32,637 nt of DNA from JBAYJM01 sp041665065 (GTDB lineage: Bacteria; Patescibacteriota; Patescibacteriia; 2-01-FULL-39-33), in contig JBAYJM010000014.1 in assembly GCA_041665065.1 (NCBI GenBank), positions 1 through 32,637 of the forward strand, in the 5' to 3' direction. The notes beneath the pieces were generated by a model. The model was not told the DNA's origin. It saw only the letters and a program-made list of their open reading frames with translations, and ran no database searches. Made by a program: the position numbers and the translations under genes. Numbering within the stretch: position 1 is the stretch's first letter; the number at the start of each line of letters is the position of its first letter. This document shows, piece by piece, positions 29,400-32,637 of this stretch.

Positions 29400-29666
29400 A
29401 TGCCAAAAGAACACTTTTCTTTGGAAGAAGCCAAGCAGATGGGCGATGAATTGGGTGTAAGTTGGTCAAAATTTGACGTTGATCAACTGAGAAGGGGAAT
29501 GGATGTCGAGCTTGAGCATGGCACCAGGGATGAAAAGACAAATGTTACCAGTGATGATATTTTAATGACGGCAAAAATTGCGCTAGCTCATTTGAATGAG
29601 TTTCCTGATTATTATGTCAGGTTGGAAAAAATGGAAAAGGAGGCTGAAGAATTTTGGGGAAAATAA
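29400..29666 (+). CDS. DUF5661-like small protein
   Basis: An 88-residue acidic helical protein: FSLEEAKQMGDELGVSWSKF, DVDQLRRGMDVELEHG, then TSDDILMTAKIALAHLNEFP and DYYVRLEKMEKEAEEF. The VELEHG and ALAHL-x-EFPDYY signatures match the family I know as DUF5661, which is common in Patescibacteria and has no known function. It starts five bases after the phosphohexomutase stop, so it is in the same transcript. There is no SD sequence or membrane segment. Family assignment is from memory of the pattern. Confidence 0.8.
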   Translation: MPKEHFSLEEAKQMGDELGVSWSKFDVDQLRRGMDVELEHGTRDEKTNVTSDDILMTAKIALAHLNEFPDYYVRLEKMEKEAEEFWGK

Positions 29667-29707
29667 TTATTCTGATTAAACCGTTATTGGAGTAATAAGC
29701 GACAAAA

Positions 29708-30817
29708 ATGAATTTCCACACAAAAAGAATTGCAATTTTTCATAATTTTTTGGATAATATTGGTGGAGCAGAAATTCTCAGTTTAACATTGGCAAGAGAA
29801 TTAAACGCTGATCTCTATTCGACAAATATTAGTAGAGAAAAAATTAATAAGCTGGGCTTTTCCCAAGTTAACTTAATTTCCATTGGTGGCGTCCCGATTA
29901 ATGCGCCTTTCAAACAGCAGATGTCTTTATGGCGATTTAGTCGTTTAAATCTGAAAAAAAAATACGACTATTATATTATTAGCGGTGATTGGGCTGTTTC
30001 AGTAGCATGTCATAATAGGCCGGTTTTATGTTATATTCATTCTCCTATTCGTGAAATTTGGGATTTATACGAATATACCAAAAAAAACAATGTGCCAAGG
30101 TTGGGTTGGCCTGTTTTTGATTTTTGGGTAAAATATAATCGTTATTTAAATAAAAAATATATAAAAAATGTAGATACGGTAATTTGCAATTCAATTAACA
30201 CAAAAAATAGAATTAAAAGGTATTTAAACAGGGAGGCGACGGTGGTTAATCCGCCCATTGAGACAGAAAAATTTTATTACAATTGTAATGGTAATTATTG
30301 GTTGAGCGTTAATCGGCTAATTAATCATAAAAGAGTAGAGATGCAACTTAAAGCCTTTGCTCTTATGCCCGAAGAAAAATTAATTATTGTCGGTTGTTAT
30401 GAACAGTCAGCTCATTTTAAAAAATATGCTGATTATATAAAAAAAATAAAGCCAAAGAATGTTGAATTATTAAGTTTTGTAGATCAGAAAGAGTTGATTG
30501 ATTTGTATGCTAATTGTCGAGGTTTTATTACTACCTCTAAAGATGAGGATTTTGGTATGGCGGTGTTAGAAGCTATGGCTTCCGGCAAGCCGGTAATTGC
30601 TCCAAGAGAAGGTGGTTACAAAGAAACGGTAATTGATGGACAAACTGGAATATTAATCGATAATATTGACGAGAATAAATTAATTGAGGCAGTTAAACAA
30701 ATTAATATTAATCCGGAAAAATATAAAGACGCATGCTTAAAGCAATCTAAAAAATTTGATACGGAAATTTTTATTGAAAAAATTAAAGTTGTAATTGCCA
30801 GGCAAATAAGAAGTTAA
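29708..30817 (+). CDS. GT4-family glycosyltransferase
   Basis: A GT-B fold retaining glycosyltransferase of 369 residues. The N-terminal Rossmann domain begins RIAIFHNFLDNIGGAEILS with the Gly-rich acceptor-side turn, then YIHSPIREIWDLY. The C-terminal donor domain has YWLSVNRLINHKRVEM, KLIIVGC, VELLSFVDQKELIDLY and the E-x7-E motif EDFGMAVLEAMASGKPVIA (Glu280, Glu288), then EGGYKETVIDGQTGIL. It most likely adds a hexose from a nucleotide sugar to a surface polysaccharide or lipid carrier. The neighbours (a phosphohexomutase upstream, a GT-A-like fusion downstream) support a glycan cluster. There is no SD sequence. Confidence 0.95.
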   Translation: MNFHTKRIAIFHNFLDNIGGAEILSLTLARELNADLYSTNISREKINKLGFSQVNLISIGGVPINAPFKQQMSLWRFSRLNLKKKYDYYIISGDWAVSVACHNRPVLCYIHSPIREIWDLYEYTKKNNVPRLGWPVFDFWVKYNRYLNKKYIKNVDTVICNSINTKNRIKRYLNREATVVNPPIETEKFYYNCNGNYWLSVNRLINHKRVEMQLKAFALMPEEKLIIVGCYEQSAHFKKYADYIKKIKPKNVELLSFVDQKELIDLYANCRGFITTSKDEDFGMAVLEAMASGKPVIAPREGGYKETVIDGQTGILIDNIDENKLIEAVKQININPEKYKDACLKQSKKFDTEIFIEKIKVVIARQIRS

Positions 30818-30832
30818 ACATGATCGATTATT

Positions 30833-32476
30833 ATGAAATCTGATTCTACTACAATTATTCTAATTATTTATCGCTTATCTGGATTCCGACGGATTTGTAT
30901 CGCATTAGAAAAAATTCCTTCAAACCGCCAAATTATCATAGTCGGTTATATTTCAAATTGGCGCCAAGGGAAACTGCGCAAAATTTATAGTGAGCACAAG
31001 ATAATTTTTGCCAACAAATCTGCTGGTTCGAAAGATATTTTGAAAACACTGATTTTATTATCAACCGAATTAATTATTTTTACTGATGTATTTTGCCAAT
31101 TAACGGCGGAACAAATAAATAGGTTTGAATCAGCGATTTATGAAAATCCGGATAAATTAATTGTTGCTAATTTATTGCCGTTATTAAAAAATAATAATTT
31201 TGAAGATGCAAAAAAAGTTGAGCAAATATTTATGGCAGCAGATTGTACGCCATTTACCTTTAGGCCAATTGCCGGACTTGGACTGAGTCGCGCACTACTA
31301 CAAAAGTTAAATCAGATGATTGTACAAATTCCTGTCGATAAAGAACAGCAAAAAAATCTTTTGTTGGATAATTATCCTAAGTTGATTCTAAAATTAAAGA
31401 AAGTAAGCAAGTTTGTTTTATCAATAGATTTGGATTTAACTTACAATTTTGTCACCAGTCGTGTAGCCTTGATTATTAAAGCCATAATTAATGGCTATCA
31501 ACTAGAAACATTAACAAAACAATATCCCTATGTGGGTGAAAGCTCCAATTCTAGGTTGCATAATTTTAAAAAAATTATTCAGTCAATGAGAAAAAAGGAT
31601 ATATTAAATTTTGAAAATACTTTAAAATGGTTTTGGATTATGGGGATGATAGTAGAAAAGATTTTTTTTAAAATTATTCCGCGTTATTCTTTCTCTTCGC
31701 TGGTCAGTGCATTTAAGTATGGATTAAAAAATGCTCGTATTTTAGAGTGGCGAACTAATTGTCAAGTCGTGGAAATCGAACTGACCAGTTATTGTGATAT
31801 TAATTGTTTTAATTGCGATCGAAATATCCGTCAAGCGCCAACAAATGAGCATATAAGCTTAGAACAAATTAAAAAATTTGTTCAAGAATCAATCGATCTG
31901 AATTATCCATGGAAAAGAATTGCATTGCTAGGCGGAGAGCCGACATTACATCCTCAGTTTTATGAAATTATTAATGAATTACAAAAGCTACATTTATTTA
32001 ATCCGTCAGTGCGCTTTGGTGTTGTTACTAATGGTTTTAGTGAAAAAGCTCAAAATGCGATAAAGTGGTTGCCAGCATGGATTGCAGTGTTGAATTCTGC
32101 AAAAACATCACAGACTAATAGTTTTTGTGCGATTAATTTGGCTCCAATTGATTATAATATAAAATATAATTTTAATAACGCTTGTGGAAATACGGAGTTT
32201 TGCGGTTTAGGTTTATCTCGCTATGGTTTTTTTCTTTGCGGACCAGGCGCCTCTATCGCGCGCGTCTTTGGTCTGGATATAGGTTTAAAAAGTTTGACTG
32301 AAGTTAAAAATAATTCTAAGGAACTCTGGAACCAAAGAGAGCAAATTTGTCGGTATTGCGGTGGCATGAAAGATTTTCATAGAAAACATTTGATTACAGA
32401 AGAAAGGATGTCACCAGTTTGGACTAGAGCTTGCGAAAATTATAAATCGGAAAAGCCGTCGCTTTCACTTTACTGA
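30833..32476 (+). CDS. Fusion: degenerate GT-A/nucleotidyltransferase-like domain + radical SAM domain
   Basis: The C-terminal half is a radical SAM protein: VEIELTSYCDINCFNCDRN (Cys321, 325, 328, the C-x3-C-x2-C cluster), then ALLGGEPTLHP (the GGEP motif, 367-370) and FGVVTNGFS. Later cysteines (451, 457, 469, 506, 509, 534, the last in WTRACENY) could hold auxiliary clusters. The N-terminal half (about 1-200) looks like a GT-A-type fold: TTIILIIYRLSGFRRICIAL, QIIIVGY, and STELIIFTDVFCQLTAEQI, where a DxD or GD motif should stand but reads TDVF. It may be an inactive GT2- or MobA-like domain used for binding. The gene lies in a surface-sugar cluster 15 bp after a GT4 gene, so the substrate could be a sugar or glycolipid. 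The fusion is unfamiliar to me. Radical SAM is secure; the N-terminal call is tentative. Confidence 0.8.
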   Translation: MKSDSTTIILIIYRLSGFRRICIALEKIPSNRQIIIVGYISNWRQGKLRKIYSEHKIIFANKSAGSKDILKTLILLSTELIIFTDVFCQLTAEQINRFESAIYENPDKLIVANLLPLLKNNNFEDAKKVEQIFMAADCTPFTFRPIAGLGLSRALLQKLNQMIVQIPVDKEQQKNLLLDNYPKLILKLKKVSKFVLSIDLDLTYNFVTSRVALIIKAIINGYQLETLTKQYPYVGESSNSRLHNFKKIIQSMRKKDILNFENTLKWFWIMGMIVEKIFFKIIPRYSFSSLVSAFKYGLKNARILEWRTNCQVVEIELTSYCDINCFNCDRNIRQAPTNEHISLEQIKKFVQESIDLNYPWKRIALLGGEPTLHPQFYEIINELQKLHLFNPSVRFGVVTNGFSEKAQNAIKWLPAWIAVLNSAKTSQTNSFCAINLAPIDYNIKYNFNNACGNTEFCGLGLSRYGFFLCGPGASIARVFGLDIGLKSLTEVKNNSKELWNQREQICRYCGGMKDFHRKHLITEERMSPVWTRACENYKSEKPSLSLY

Positions 32477-32500
32477 TTTTGTAATCCATCTATTATATTT

Positions 32501-32637
32501 ATGAATGGTTCAAGAAACAATCTATTAGTCACTTTGGCTGACAAAAATTATTTAGATTTTGCTAAGCAACTTTTCAGTAGTGTTTATTTTAATTCCGGCT
32601 GGCAGGGAGATTATATGCTTCTGGCTCATGATGTGTC
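32501..32637 (+). CDS. Start of a further gene, probably a glycosyltransferase (3' end outside window)
   Basis: An ATG at 32501 opens a frame that stays open to the end of the window: MNGSRNNLLVTLADKNYLDF, then AKQLFSSVYFNSGWQGDYML and LAHDV. The opening, a short strand followed by ADKNYLDFAKQLFSSV, resembles the start of GT8-like glycosyltransferases (a strand, then a 'can be moved to the stored position' helix), but only 45 residues are visible. It lies 24 bp after the radical SAM fusion and is probably part of the same cluster. Confidence 0.6.
   Translation, partial: MNGSRNNLLVTLADKNYLDFAKQLFSSVYFNSGWQGDYMLLAHDV

Overview
This window looks like a contiguous piece of a Patescibacteria / Candidate Phyla Radiation genome, most likely from the Parcubacteria side. 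The grounds are an AT-rich background, very large surface proteins built from 'NVGIGTTTP' repeats, a membrane-anchored RodZ-like HTH protein, compact housekeeping operons, a DUF5661-like protein, and core genes with almost no Shine-Dalgarno sequence. TGA is used as a stop (for example at 28010-28012), so the code is the ordinary table 11. The genus cannot be fixed from sequence alone.

Layout. (1) 2-7842: a giant fibre protein, open at its 5' end. It has phage-tail-fibre-like repeats, an embedded SGNH hydrolase and an S74-type chaperone domain, and is followed by a membrane-anchored companion. (2) 7859-12553: ftsK, a RodZ-like gene and recA, ending in a strong terminator. (3) 12556-13320: two tiny membrane-protein genes with their own signals. 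(4) 13342-15400, minus strand: the rpsF-ssb-rpsR operon with a structured leader, then efp. (5) 15403-17546: two accessory genes facing each other, a Cys-rich unknown and a fusion of a prenyl-synthase-like domain to a UbiA prenyltransferase. (6) 17562-21893: a Trm11-like methyltransferase, CapA, a small membrane protein, YchF and a DnaQ-like exonuclease. (7) 21913-25633: glyA-folD facing away from rsmE, then a small unknown and a NUDIX gene. (8) 25675-28012: an Elp3 homologue and a Trm9-like methyltransferase, divergently arranged. (9) 28010-32637: a surface-sugar cluster with a phosphohexomutase, DUF5661, a GT4 glycosyltransferase, a GT-A-like/radical SAM fusion and the start of another gene.

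How the genes fit together. The fibre, its companion, CapA and the sugar cluster all point to investment in cell-surface structure. efp, rpsF, rpsR, rsmE, ychF, the Trm11-like enzyme and the Elp3/Trm9-like pair are translation and RNA-modification functions. glyA and folD form a one-carbon unit.

The most notable signals are: (a) the Elp3 + Trm9-like pair, which suggests an esterified wobble-uridine (mcm5U-like) pathway in a reduced bacterium; (b) the prenyl-synthase-like/UbiA fusion; (c) the GT-A-like/radical SAM fusion; and (d) a split between SD-less, AT-rich core genes and five SD-bearing genes, mostly GC-richer and with their own promoters or terminators, placed between core blocks as if inserted. 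No tRNA, rRNA, CRISPR array or transposase was recognised.
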